A DNA stretch of 64,000 bases from Phycisphaerales bacterium (GTDB lineage Bacteria > Planctomycetota > Phycisphaerae > Phycisphaerales > UBA1924). The stretch covers positions 372,001 through 436,000 of the forward strand of contig JAJDDJ010000009.1 in assembly GCA_029260395.1 (NCBI GenBank), read 5' to 3'. How positions within the stretch are numbered: the first letter of the stretch is position 1; each line of letters begins with the position of its first letter. Position numbers and translations under genes: made by a program. A model generated the notes under the pieces. The model did no database searches and was not told where the DNA came from. It saw only the letters and a program-made list of their open reading frames with translations. Positions 53,759 to 62,237 of this stretch are shown piece by piece.

Positions 53759-55906
53759 CTAGCGATCGATCGGCAGTTCGGCCCGGACGATGGCTTCGAG
53801 AAACGCCAGATCCGCCTGATCGGCAGTGCCATCGGCGTTCAGGTCCGCCGGGCTCTGATGCAGCGCGTACAGATCGTCGGCATCGACACTCCCGTCGCCC
53901 GTCCTGTCGTCGGGCCACTCGCCGTCGTAGCCGATGCGGATGAGCCCCTCCGCGCTTCCGCCCGGACCGGTTACCCGGTAGACCAGCCGGTCCAGCCCCG
54001 CAGCACCGGCATTGGGAGTGACCATGACCGCCGCACCACCCGAGCCCGTGTTGATACTCGCCTGAGCCGGTGCCTGCAACACCTCGAACGTCAGCAGCGC
54101 CATATCGCCGTCGGTCGAGAAAGGCAGCGCGAGCAGCACGTCAACCTCTGGCGTTAGCAGCTCGCTCACGGTGAACGCTCTTGGAACCGTGGGCGTCGCA
54201 TTGGGCGTGCCTGCAGTGACGGTGATGGCCCTCGGCTCGCTGCGGACCAGCATGCCGTCGGCGAACACAGCCTCGATCTGGACCCGCGACTCGCCTTCGC
54301 CCAGCAGGTTCACTGGCACCATCAGGCGGGCTTGGCTGCCCGGAGCGGTCGCGACTGTTCGGCCGTTCTGAAGCACGCGAAGCTCGCTCGCGCCGTGCGG
54401 ACCGAGGACTCGCGCATCGATCTCGATCGTCTCGTCGAGCGCCGCCGAGGCCGGTGCCGACACCACCTCCACCATTCGTCCCACGTTCGAGACCACGATG
54501 CCTACCGAGTCGGTTGCTGAGGAGCGCACGGGCGAAGAGTCGATGACGCTGACCACCACTTCGTGCCAGCCATCGGCCAGCGCGGTTGTGTTCAGCGCGC
54601 CGGTGGAGTTGTTGAGCACGAATCCCGAGATGGTTCCGTTGACAAAGAAGCGTCCGAACGCGGGAGCGGGAACGCTGGGCTTGGTCGTTGATGCCGCGAG
54701 CGAGATGCTGACCGAACCCGGGACGCTCGATACTACGGTGGCCGTAACGCTCGGCGGTGTGTCGAAGGGCGATGTCAACGGATCGCCCAGCAGCAGCCCC
54801 TGCACCGGGAACGCGCGCAGCGACCGGAACGCCGCCGCACCAAGCGGCAGCCCCTGGTGATAGAACAGGTGCGCCCGGGCGTGCGGAAACTTGTTCGGGT
54901 AGTTGCACGGCTCCTGCACCGTGCCGAACGTGCCGCTCGCGCCCTTGCGGATCCACTCGCTCGCCTTGGTCTGCGCGCTCGTGTCGAAGGTGGCCGCAAA
55001 CGAGGTCAGATGGTCGGCGAATGCTCCTGGCAGCAGCGTGAAATCGGCCTGATCAATGTTCGTGCTGGCGAAGCCGCTCATCACTCCGAGCGCGTCGTGC
55101 CGGCCGATGGGAAGCGTCGCCATCAGGTGCTCGGCGTCGTCGCCCAGCGCCTGAATTTCGCTCACGGCGGCCGGGTACGTTCCGTGCCTGGGACCGGATC
55201 GCGCCGCGTCGGTCGTCTGCATGTAGTAGACAGTGCCGGCCGGGTGCGTGCCGTCGGCCGCCACCGATCGATCGATCATGTCCAGAATCTCTTGGACGGT
55301 GTTGCCACGCTCGCCCGTGTAGCCCAGCAGCGAACTGATGAGCACCCGGCTTCCGTTGGCGTTGGGAAATCCCGATGAGTAGCTCGAGAATCCTTCGAAC
55401 GGAACTGTCGCTGTCGAGAGCGAGCCGCCGAACGGATTGTTGTACAGAATAGGGATGTTCCCTTGCACAAAGACATCGTCGAGGTACAACGAAGCATACG
55501 CCGACGTGATCGAGAACCGGCTCACGGGCGAGCACGAATCGACGAACGTGTTGGGCACAAAGTTTGCAAAGGTGGTGCTCGGCGCCAGCACGATGTAGTC
55601 GATCAACAAACCGAGATCGCGCTGATCGACCACCGCCCTGATCGCTGGCAGTTGGAACTCGCGGAAGCTCAGGTAGGGCGACGTCGCGATGGGCATGTAG
55701 ACAACCTGGTTGTCCGGCACGCCGCGCGCGTTCTGGTAGTAGTGCCCGACCATCATCGACACCGGGTCTGTCGGATCGATCACGAGCAGCACGTCCGCGC
55801 CGTCGGTCGCCAGGGCAGCCGTGGGCTGCACCGCCAGCCCTGCCGCCAAGGTCAGCCATCGTGTCGCTTTGCGGGTGAGTTCTCGGGGTGGCCGTCCTGT
55901 CAGCAT
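53759..55906 (-). CDS. TIGR03790-like secreted protein with type I dockerin
   Basis: A 715-residue exported protein. After an Arg-rich start and a hydrophobic segment (WLTLAAGLAVQPTAALA), the first 380 residues fit the TIGR03790 family of planctomycete and related secreted proteins: DVLLVIDPTDPVSMMVGHYY, NARGVPDNQVVYMPI, IDYIVLAPSTT, NNPFGG, YMQTTD, FGTVQEPCNYPNKFP and GLLLGDPLTSPF. The middle holds Ig-like/cadherin-like beta modules. The C terminus (655-715) is a classical dockerin: DRTGDGSVDADDLYAL and DLNADGTADQADLAFLEA, each with the Asp ligands of an EF-hand loop. Family function is unknown; a peptidase-like role has been guessed for relatives. On the same strand, 114 bp before the FHA phosphatase. 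Confidence 0.8.
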   Translation of the reverse strand: MLTGRPPRELTRKATRWLTLAAGLAVQPTAALATDGADVLLVIDPTDPVSMMVGHYYQNARGVPDNQVVYMPIATSPYLSFREFQLPAIRAVVDQRDLGLLIDYIVLAPSTTFANFVPNTFVDSCSPVSRFSITSAYASLYLDDVFVQGNIPILYNNPFGGSLSTATVPFEGFSSYSSGFPNANGSRVLISSLLGYTGERGNTVQEILDMIDRSVAADGTHPAGTVYYMQTTDAARSGPRHGTYPAAVSEIQALGDDAEHLMATLPIGRHDALGVMSGFASTNIDQADFTLLPGAFADHLTSFAATFDTSAQTKASEWIRKGASGTFGTVQEPCNYPNKFPHARAHLFYHQGLPLGAAAFRSLRAFPVQGLLLGDPLTSPFDTPPSVTATVVSSVPGSVSISLAASTTKPSVPAPAFGRFFVNGTISGFVLNNSTGALNTTALADGWHEVVVSVIDSSPVRSSATDSVGIVVSNVGRMVEVVSAPASAALDETIEIDARVLGPHGASELRVLQNGRTVATAPGSQARLMVPVNLLGEGESRVQIEAVFADGMLVRSEPRAITVTAGTPNATPTVPRAFTVSELLTPEVDVLLALPFSTDGDMALLTFEVLQAPAQASINTGSGGAAVMVTPNAGAAGLDRLVYRVTGPGGSAEGLIRIGYDGEWPDDRTGDGSVDADDLYALHQSPADLNADGTADQADLAFLEAIVRAELPIDR

Positions 55907-56072
55907 CTCGCGTCTCCTGGGGTCTCTGCTCTCTGATCAAGCGTATCGGTCAGGCGGGAGGCCCAACCCCGGTGCCAACCCTCAAACTACGGCTCAATCC
56001 GGCGTTAGGTCTCAATAAACCCCCGTGGGCCAATATCGGTGCCCGGCCCGACCCAAGAAAGTCATGCTCTCA

Positions 56073-56100
56073 TTGACTATTTATGCGTACCGTGTATAAT
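56073..56100 (+). promoter_or_regulatory. argR promoter, sigma-70 type
   Basis: TTGACT (56073-56078) and TATAAT (56095-56100) with a 16-bp spacer: five of six and six of six consensus bases. The -10 ends six bases before the A of ATG 56107, so the transcript would start at or next to the start codon and have no leader. Confidence 0.75.
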
Positions 56101-56106
56101 CATGCA
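56074..56106 (+). promoter_or_regulatory. two possible ARG boxes (argR operator)
   Basis: TGACT-ATTT-ATGCG (56074-56087) and TGTAT-AATC-ATGCA (56093-56106) resemble the ARG box TGAAT-WWWW-ATTCA. Centres are 19 bp apart, about two helical turns, and both overlap the promoter. Autoregulation by ArgR is inferred. Confidence 0.5.
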
Positions 56107-56616
56107 ATGAGCCGCGAACGCCGCCATCAGATAATCGCCCAGCTTCTCGAAGCCCAAGAGGTCCAGAGCCAGGATGTCCTGCGGACCCTGCTCGCCGAGC
56201 AGGGCGTCGAGACCACTCAGGCGACCGTCTCCCGTGATCTCCGAGAAATGGGCGTCATCAAGGGGCCCGCGGGCTACACGATCATCAACCAGTGGAACGC
56301 CGCAAACGCCTTGTCGCTCACCGAATCAGGCCTGCGCTCGCCACTCGAACGCGTTCTGGAAAGCTCGATTCTCTCCGCCCAGCCCGCGGGAACACTGATT
56401 GTGCTGAAGACCGCTCCGGGCCATGCGCAGGTCGTTGCGGTCGAGTTTGACCGCCACCCACCCGAAGGCGTCGCAGGCACCGTCGCGGGCGACGACACCA
56501 TCTTCGTCGCCTGCCTCAATCAAGCCGCTGCGGCCGAACTGCTCGACACCGTTCGTTACGCCGCGGGGCTCGCGAGCAGCCCGAGCGTTCCAAGCACGAA
56601 CGGATCGCACCTATGA
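56107..56616 (+). CDS. argR: arginine repressor ArgR
   Basis: A 169-residue arginine repressor. The winged-helix DNA-binding half has RRHQIIAQLLEAQEVQSQDV and ETTQATVSRDLREMGVIK. The C-terminal hexamerisation and arginine-binding half has LESSILSAQPAGTLIVLKT, PGHAQVVA and GTVAGDDTIFVAC, including the GT-AGDDT signature whose acidic pair holds arginine. ATG 56107 is chosen because a consensus promoter lies directly in front. Its stop shares ATGA with argC, so the cluster is probably one operon under ArgR control. Confidence 0.93.
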   Translation: MSRERRHQIIAQLLEAQEVQSQDVLRTLLAEQGVETTQATVSRDLREMGVIKGPAGYTIINQWNAANALSLTESGLRSPLERVLESSILSAQPAGTLIVLKTAPGHAQVVAVEFDRHPPEGVAGTVAGDDTIFVACLNQAAAAELLDTVRYAAGLASSPSVPSTNGSHL

Positions 56617-57710
56617 CCGCGCCCCTAGCCGAGCGCCAGCGCGTCGCGGTCATCGGCGCTACCGGCTATACGGGCCGCGAGCTCGTAGGCCTGCTCGCGG
56701 CGCATGCGGGCGCCGAACTCGTCGGCCTCTTCGGCTCGGGCTCGCGCGACGGTTTCCGCCCGTTCGCCGATGAATTCCCGCGCTACCGCACCGTCATCGA
56801 CCTGCCTATCGAGCCCATGAGCCTCGAGCGCGTGCGAGACCTTGAGCCCGACACGGTCTTTCTGGCGACGCCCCACGAGGTCAGCCACTCGATCGTCTCG
56901 GAGCTTTCCTGCGATCAGTCGCCGATCTTTGTCGACCTCTCGGCGGCCTACCGCAACCCATGCGCCAAGGCCTGCCGCGACTGGTACGCCATCGAGCACT
57001 CCGACGCGGGCCTTCTCGCAACCGCCGTTTACGGCCTGGTCGAGCATGCACGCGAGGATTTGCTCGGCTCTGACCTCATCGCGGCTCCCGGCTGCTACCC
57101 GACCGCTGCGCTGCTGGGCCTGCGGCCGTTGGCTTCCGCTGGTGCGATCGCGCCCAGCTCACACGTCTCCGTCATTGGCATCAGCGGGGTAAGCGGAGCA
57201 GGCCGGGGTGTTGGCAACACCGCCCAGCTCTTCTGTGAGGTGAGCCTTCGCCCCTACGGCGTCACGGGCCACCGTCACCTGCCTGAGATCACCCACCATC
57301 TCGGCGCAAGCACGGCTACCCGCGTCGTGTTCACGCCCCACGTCGGTCCGTGGGATCGCGGCATGGTCGTTACGTCCCACGTCAAGCTCGCGAAGGACTG
57401 GGATGCGGACCGTGTGGCGCAGGCCTTTGCACACGCTTACCCGACGCACAGCAACCCGTTCGTGCGGTTGCTCGATCAAGGGCAACTGCCGAGCGTCGCA
57501 GCCGTCGTGGGCACGAACTACTGCGACATCGCCTGGCATCTCGACGATGAGGCTGGTGTGCTCGTCATCACCAGCGCCATCGACAACCTGCTGAAGGGCG
57601 CCTCGGGCCAGGCGGTGCAGGCATGGAACGTGCGGCTGGGATTTGATGAATCCCAGGGACTGCTCCCACCTGCCAATCCCCAACGGGTCGCAGCAGGGGG
57701 TGCGCTTTGA
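56613..57710 (+). CDS. argC: N-acetyl-gamma-glutamyl-phosphate reductase
   Basis: A 365-residue ArgC, reducing N-acetylglutamyl phosphate to the semialdehyde with NADPH. It has the nucleotide-binding AVIGATGYTGRELVGLLA start, LATPHEVS, the catalytic Cys in IAAPGCYPTAALLGL, and HRHLPEI, FTPHVGPWDRGM and NLLKGASGQAVQAWN near the end. Length and motif order are normal. ATG overlaps the argR stop by four bases; its own stop overlaps the TTG start of argB. Confidence 0.96.
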   Translation: MTAPLAERQRVAVIGATGYTGRELVGLLAAHAGAELVGLFGSGSRDGFRPFADEFPRYRTVIDLPIEPMSLERVRDLEPDTVFLATPHEVSHSIVSELSCDQSPIFVDLSAAYRNPCAKACRDWYAIEHSDAGLLATAVYGLVEHAREDLLGSDLIAAPGCYPTAALLGLRPLASAGAIAPSSHVSVIGISGVSGAGRGVGNTAQLFCEVSLRPYGVTGHRHLPEITHHLGASTATRVVFTPHVGPWDRGMVVTSHVKLAKDWDADRVAQAFAHAYPTHSNPFVRLLDQGQLPSVAAVVGTNYCDIAWHLDDEAGVLVITSAIDNLLKGASGQAVQAWNVRLGFDESQGLLPPANPQRVAAGGAL

Positions 57711-58558
57711 GCCGCCAGCACGTTCCTAACGGGGTGGATCAGATCACCGTTGTCAAAATCGGCGGGCAACTGCTCGATGACCCCGCCTCGCGCAGCGCCA
57801 TTGTTGCCGCTATCACACAGTCGAGCACACACACCAAGCTCATCGTCGTGCACGGCGGGGGCGATGCAGCGGGCGAGCTTCTCAGCAAACTCGGCATCGA
57901 AGCACCCAAGATCAACGGCCTGCGTGCAACCAATGACGCCGCCATCGGCCCGGTTGTCGGCGCGCTAGCGGGGACGGTCAACAAGAGCTTCACCGCCGCG
58001 TTGCGCACCGCTGGCTGTGACGCGGTCGGGCTGTGCCTCGGTGACGGTGGAGCGGTCATCGTCGAGCGTCACCCCGATCCCGCGCTCGGCTGCGTTGGCC
58101 TTGTAGCGGGCGGCACCGGCGACCTCTGGCGTGAGCTGCTCGCATCGGGCCGAACACCGGTCGTGTCCTCCATCGGCTTCTCCGCCACCGGCGCACTCCT
58201 CAACGTCAACGCTGACGACGCAGCCCTCGGCGCCGCACTCGCTGTCAGCGCCGTCGCTCTTGTACTCGTGACCGATACCGCTGGCGTGCTCGATAGCCAG
58301 GGCGCGGTGATGCCGTTCCTCGACGAACAGCTCGCTGCGACTTCCATCGGCTCGGGCATCATCCATAGCGGCATGGTCCCCAAGGTCAACGCTGCGTTGC
58401 AGGCCGCTGGCCAACTCAGTGCGCCGGTGCGCATCGTGCACTTCTCACAGATTTCCGAGGCGCTCGCATCAAGCGCGGGCCACGTCGGCACCACAGTGTC
58501 TTCCAAGCGACTCAGGCCGTCGGGCTCGCCCGAGCCCACGCAGCCGATGCCCGTCTGA
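57707..58558 (+). CDS. argB: acetylglutamate kinase
   Basis: A 283-residue amino-acid kinase that phosphorylates N-acetylglutamate. It has VVKIGGQLLDD, LIVVHGGGDAAGELL, VNKSFTAALRTAGCDAVGL, GGAVIVERH, the nucleotide-site LVTDTAGVLDSQG and SGMVPKVNAAL. The start codon is TTG at 57707, overlapping the argC TGA as TTGA and preceded by AGGGGG, so translation is coupled and perhaps attenuated. The last 20 residues are Pro/Ser-rich and family-atypical. Confidence 0.93.
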   Translation: MSRQHVPNGVDQITVVKIGGQLLDDPASRSAIVAAITQSSTHTKLIVVHGGGDAAGELLSKLGIEAPKINGLRATNDAAIGPVVGALAGTVNKSFTAALRTAGCDAVGLCLGDGGAVIVERHPDPALGCVGLVAGGTGDLWRELLASGRTPVVSSIGFSATGALLNVNADDAALGAALAVSAVALVLVTDTAGVLDSQGAVMPFLDEQLAATSIGSGIIHSGMVPKVNAALQAAGQLSAPVRIVHFSQISEALASSAGHVGTTVSSKRLRPSGSPEPTQPMPV

Positions 58559-58632
58559 AGCGCCTCCCACCCCGAATCCAATGCACTACCAGCGACGCCC
58601 GCCGACTCCGCCGGGCCACGCAAGGAACTGAT

Positions 58633-59730
58633 ATGCCGTCCCTCCAACCAGTCCTCGAGCCAGTCCTCGAATCAAAGCCGGCAACCTCCAAGCCCAGCCC
58701 AAAGGCCGCCGGCCTGTCACACTTCCTCAGCGTCGACGACCTCAGCGTGCAGCAGGCCAACGACCTCATCGACCTTGCCCAGCAGATCAAGGCCGAGTGC
58801 AAGCTCGATCCCGCGTCATGGGCCTCTGAGCTTGCGCACAAGTCCGCGGTGCTGCTCTTCGAGATGCCCAGCCTCCGCACCCGCGTCAGCTTCGAGATCG
58901 GCATCGCCAAGCTCGGCGGGCACGCCATGTACTTCGACCATTCCAAGCAGCGCATCGGCGAGCGTGAATCGGTCAAGGACTACGCCAAGAACCTCGAACG
59001 CATGGCCGACGTGGTCATCGCCCGCGTATTCGACCACGACGTGCTCACCGAGCTGGCCGCAAACTCCGCGGTCCCGATCGTCAATGCGCTCAGCGACCAC
59101 GAGCACCCGTGCCAGGCGCTCGCCGACCTGCTCACGCTGCACGAGCGCTTCGGCTCGTTCGACGGCCTCAAGCTCGCGTGGGTCGGCGACGGCAACAACG
59201 TCTGCCACTCGCTCATGCTGCTCGCTTCCAAGCTCGGCATCGACATGACGGTCGTCACGCCCAAAGGCTTTGAGCCCCAGTTCAGCGTGGTCAAGCAGGC
59301 CATCGCCGCCGCCGAGGCCACCGGCTCGACCATCACGCTCAGCCACCACCTCAGCGCCATCGAGGGCCACCACGCTGTCTACACCGACACATGGCTCTCA
59401 ATGGGTCAGCAGCACCAGGCCGAGGTCCGCCAGGGCGCGTTCGCGGGCCTGCAAATCAACGAGAAGGCCATGGCTCTCGCCTCGCGCGGGCTGACCGAAC
59501 CGGCCATCTTCATGCACTGCCTGCCCGCCCACCGGGGCGAAGAAGTCGTCGACGAAGTCATCGACTCGCCGCAGTCCATCGTCTACGACCAGGCCGAGAA
59601 CCGCATGTGGGCGCAGAACGCACTGCTCGCTGCCCTGCTCGGACAGCACGCGACCGGGTTCCAAACTGGCTTCCAAACGGGCTTCCAGACCGCTCCCAAG
59701 AACGGTTCGCAGAACGGAGCTGCGCTCTAA
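58633..59730 (+). CDS. argF: ornithine carbamoyltransferase
   Basis: A 365-residue enzyme that makes citrulline from ornithine and carbamoyl phosphate. The carbamoyl-phosphate loop is EMPSLRTRVSFEIG; then FDHSKQRIGERESVKDYAKN, the HPCQALADLLTL motif and MHCLPAHRGEEV with the ornithine-site Cys. The N terminus (1-28, LQPVLEPVLESKPATS) and the C-terminal GFQTGFQTGFQT triplet repeat are extra to the normal 305-335-residue enzyme and look disordered. It follows argB after 74 bp, the only real gap in the cluster. Confidence 0.95.
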   Translation: MPSLQPVLEPVLESKPATSKPSPKAAGLSHFLSVDDLSVQQANDLIDLAQQIKAECKLDPASWASELAHKSAVLLFEMPSLRTRVSFEIGIAKLGGHAMYFDHSKQRIGERESVKDYAKNLERMADVVIARVFDHDVLTELAANSAVPIVNALSDHEHPCQALADLLTLHERFGSFDGLKLAWVGDGNNVCHSLMLLASKLGIDMTVVTPKGFEPQFSVVKQAIAAAEATGSTITLSHHLSAIEGHHAVYTDTWLSMGQQHQAEVRQGAFAGLQINEKAMALASRGLTEPAIFMHCLPAHRGEEVVDEVIDSPQSIVYDQAENRMWAQNALLAALLGQHATGFQTGFQTGFQTAPKNGSQNGAAL

Positions 59731-60257
59731 TGCCGTCCACATCGTCAGCCTCGCCATCCAATTCGCCGCTCGCTAGCCCGCCGGTCGCCGAGACCACCAA
59801 CGGCTTTGTCTCGCGCCACGCGAAGCCAAAGGATGCCCCAGCCATCGCCGGGCTCGTCAACAACTGGGCCGAGCGCGGCCTCACCCTCGCGCGCAGCGCG
59901 CCGGAAGTGCTCGAAGCCATCCACCAGTTTGTCGTGGTTGAAGACGACGCGGGCCTCGCTGCCTGCGGCTCGCTTGTCGAGTGGCCGCCCAAGATCGCCG
60001 AGATCCGCTCGGTCGCCGTCGCCGACCGTCAGCAGGGCAAGGGTGCAGGCCGCGCCGTGGTCGCAGCACTCGTCTCCAAAGCCCGCAGCGAAGGGGTCGA
60101 GATCGTCGTGCTGCTCACCAAGTCGCCCGAGTTTTTCGCCAAGCAAGGCTTCACAGCGATCGAATCGAGCGACCTGCCCTCGCACTACCTCAAGGCCGCC
60201 ATCCTCGATCGCGGCCGCAGCCTCGAAGGCCGGACGGCTATGCAACTCGTGCTGTAG
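59730..60257 (+). CDS. GNAT N-acetyltransferase, probable N-acetylglutamate synthase
   Basis: A 175-residue GNAT protein. The acetyl-CoA loop is RSVAVADRQQGKGAGRAVV, followed by VVLLTKSPEFFAKQGFTAIE. In other arginine operons an ArgA-like GNAT makes N-acetylglutamate; position and the short single-domain form fit, and it belongs to the small ArgA-type acyltransferases rather than the kinase-fused ones. The ATG overlaps the argF TAA (TAATG), so it is coupled. The first 30 residues are Ser/Pro-rich and probably disordered. Substrate is inferred from context. Confidence 0.8.
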   Translation: MPSTSSASPSNSPLASPPVAETTNGFVSRHAKPKDAPAIAGLVNNWAERGLTLARSAPEVLEAIHQFVVVEDDAGLAACGSLVEWPPKIAEIRSVAVADRQQGKGAGRAVVAALVSKARSEGVEIVVLLTKSPEFFAKQGFTAIESSDLPSHYLKAAILDRGRSLEGRTAMQLVL

Positions 60258-60277
60258 TCCGGAGCACGCCGAGCTCG

Positions 60278-62047
60278 TTACAGCTCGACCATCTCCATGT
60301 CCGGCTCGTGCTTGCCGCTCTTGGGTGCGATGCGCACATCGGTCGTGAACACGCCAAGCTCGCTGTGCGCGTCGGCCATCTGCTCGCGGATGCCCGCAGC
60401 ATCAAACAGCATCTGCCTCGGCAGCGCTTCCTCGATCGCGCCGGGCACCTGGCCCGGGCCTTCGTCAACGATGGCAACCCGTGCGTGCGCGCCCATCAGC
60501 ACAGCCGCTCCGCCGAGCACCGCAGCCAGGTCCAGCGCGATCTGCCCCTCGCTCTTGGCAAACTCGATCGGCGGCACGCTCCGCTCGAACGCTTGCAGCA
60601 GGCCGCCCGCGTTCTCGAACGTGCCCGCCTTCTCAAGCCATGTCACGCCCGGCAGCACGATGTCCGCACGGTCGGCGATCGCGGCCGCCAGCGTGTCGAT
60701 CACCACCACGAACCGTGCCGACCTGTCTGCTACGCGCTCGATCGCATCGGTCGCCCAAGGCTTGTGGTCGTTGCCGGTGAGCACTACCGCGCCCACATCG
60801 CTCTGTGAGCACCGCTTCGCCCAGTCGTCCGCTTCCATCGGCTCGCTTCCGAGCACGGCTTTGAGCACCCGGCGCACGCCCCGCGCGTTGGGTGCCTTCT
60901 CAGCGCGGATCGTGTACGTGTTCGCGTCGCCGGCCTCGGAGCCGGGCGGGAAGGTCTGATCCTCGCCCTCGAATCGTACCGGCCCGACACCCAGAATCGC
61001 GCCGCTGTCGATCGAACGCACCAGGCTCGCCAGCGCGAATGCTTCCTCGCACGTCAGATGCGGGCTTACGAGCAACCCGATGTGCTTGCCCCCGTCGGCT
61101 GCTTTGCGCAGGCCTGCAACGGTCGAGTCGTACACCCGGTTGTAGTCGTCGGCGATCAGCACCCCGTGCTGACGGCGCAGTGGGGCGGTCAGCCGGTTCT
61201 CACTGGCTACGTGCTTCCAGCCGTAACGCACCTCGTCAGAGATCCACCACGCGTTCACCTCCGCGTTCTCACGCGGCCGCACGCGGAACACCTTGCCCTC
61301 GTTGTGGTCGACCCACAGGTTGTCGCCGCCCGCGGTAAGCCCATCAATGCTCGCAGTCGATTTCAAGAACCACACCCGCTGGGCAAACAAGAAGTCCTTG
61401 TCGAGCAGCGCGCCCACCGGGCACAGGTCGATCACGTTACCGCTCATCGGGTTGTCCAAAGGCACGCCCGGGAACACGTCGATCTCTTCCTTGTTGCCCC
61501 GGCCGTCCACGTACAACTCGCTCGTGCCCGTCACCTCGCGCGTAAACCGCACGCACCGCGTGCACATGATGCACCGGTCGGCGTACAGCCACACATTCGG
61601 CCCGACGTTTTTCTTCGGGTTCTTGACCTTCTGTTCCTGGAATCGGCTCACCCCACGCCCGTACTGGTAGCTGTAGTCCTGCAAAAAGCACTCGCCGGAC
61701 TGGTCGCACACCGGGCAGTCCAGCGGGTGGTTGATCAGCAGGTACTCCATCACACTCCGCTGGTTGGCGATGGCCTTGGGCGAGTCCGTGTGCACCACCA
61801 TGCCGTCGCTCGCGGGTGTCTGGCATGTCGGTACCAGCTTGCCGCCCATCATCGGTTCGAGCTTGTTCTCGTTCCGCGGGTTGGGGGCCCATACCTCGCC
61901 CAGGCAGATGCGGCAAGACGCCACAATCGACAGCCCATCGTGGTAGCAGTACGAGGGAACCTCGACCCCGCTCGACTGGGCCGCCTGAAGAATCATCTGG
62001 CCCGGCGTGAATTCGCAGACCTTCCCGTTGATCGTGATCGTCGGCAT
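60278..62047 (-). CDS. nuoG: NADH-quinone oxidoreductase subunit G (NuoG-like)
   Basis: A 589-residue iron-sulfur protein of complex I. A 2Fe-2S ferredoxin domain (SYCYHDGLSIVASCRICLGE, PTCQTP), the His-Cys4 motif (INHPLDCPVCDQSGECFLQD), a 4Fe-4S domain (ADRCIMCTRCVRFTREVTG, VIDLCPVGAL) and a molybdopterin-oxidoreductase-like C-terminal domain without the catalytic cofactor. It is shorter than the E. coli subunit (about 900) because the last domain is compact. The other nuo genes are not next to it on the window side seen here. No strong Shine-Dalgarno at ATG 62047. It is convergent with the GNAT gene, 20 bp away. Confidence 0.93.
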   Translation of the reverse strand: MPTITINGKVCEFTPGQMILQAAQSSGVEVPSYCYHDGLSIVASCRICLGEVWAPNPRNENKLEPMMGGKLVPTCQTPASDGMVVHTDSPKAIANQRSVMEYLLINHPLDCPVCDQSGECFLQDYSYQYGRGVSRFQEQKVKNPKKNVGPNVWLYADRCIMCTRCVRFTREVTGTSELYVDGRGNKEEIDVFPGVPLDNPMSGNVIDLCPVGALLDKDFLFAQRVWFLKSTASIDGLTAGGDNLWVDHNEGKVFRVRPRENAEVNAWWISDEVRYGWKHVASENRLTAPLRRQHGVLIADDYNRVYDSTVAGLRKAADGGKHIGLLVSPHLTCEEAFALASLVRSIDSGAILGVGPVRFEGEDQTFPPGSEAGDANTYTIRAEKAPNARGVRRVLKAVLGSEPMEADDWAKRCSQSDVGAVVLTGNDHKPWATDAIERVADRSARFVVVIDTLAAAIADRADIVLPGVTWLEKAGTFENAGGLLQAFERSVPPIEFAKSEGQIALDLAAVLGGAAVLMGAHARVAIVDEGPGQVPGAIEEALPRQMLFDAAGIREQMADAHSELGVFTTDVRIAPKSGKHEPDMEMVEL

Positions 62048-62150
62048 AGGCCCCAGTGTAGCGCAGACAGCCCCGCTGATGCGCCCGCTGAGGCCGCTTC
62101 ACCGCCCTGATTCTCGGACGAGAGGCCTGCTCGGCTTTCGCCTGAAATCG

Positions 62151-62179
62151 TTGATTCGCAGGCCCTTATGTGCGATACT
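62151..62179 (+). promoter_or_regulatory. probable promoter of the 62238 gene
   Basis: TTGATT (62151-62156), 17-bp spacer and GATACT (62174-62179), with TG one base before the -10 (extended -10). Four of six bases match in each hexamer. The leader would be about 50 bases. It lies between the divergent nuoG and the dockerin gene. Confidence 0.45.
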
Positions 62180-62237
62180 CGCTAAACACCAGAGCCCTTG
62201 GCTCGTCCAGCCCTCATCCCCACTCCAGAGACCACCC

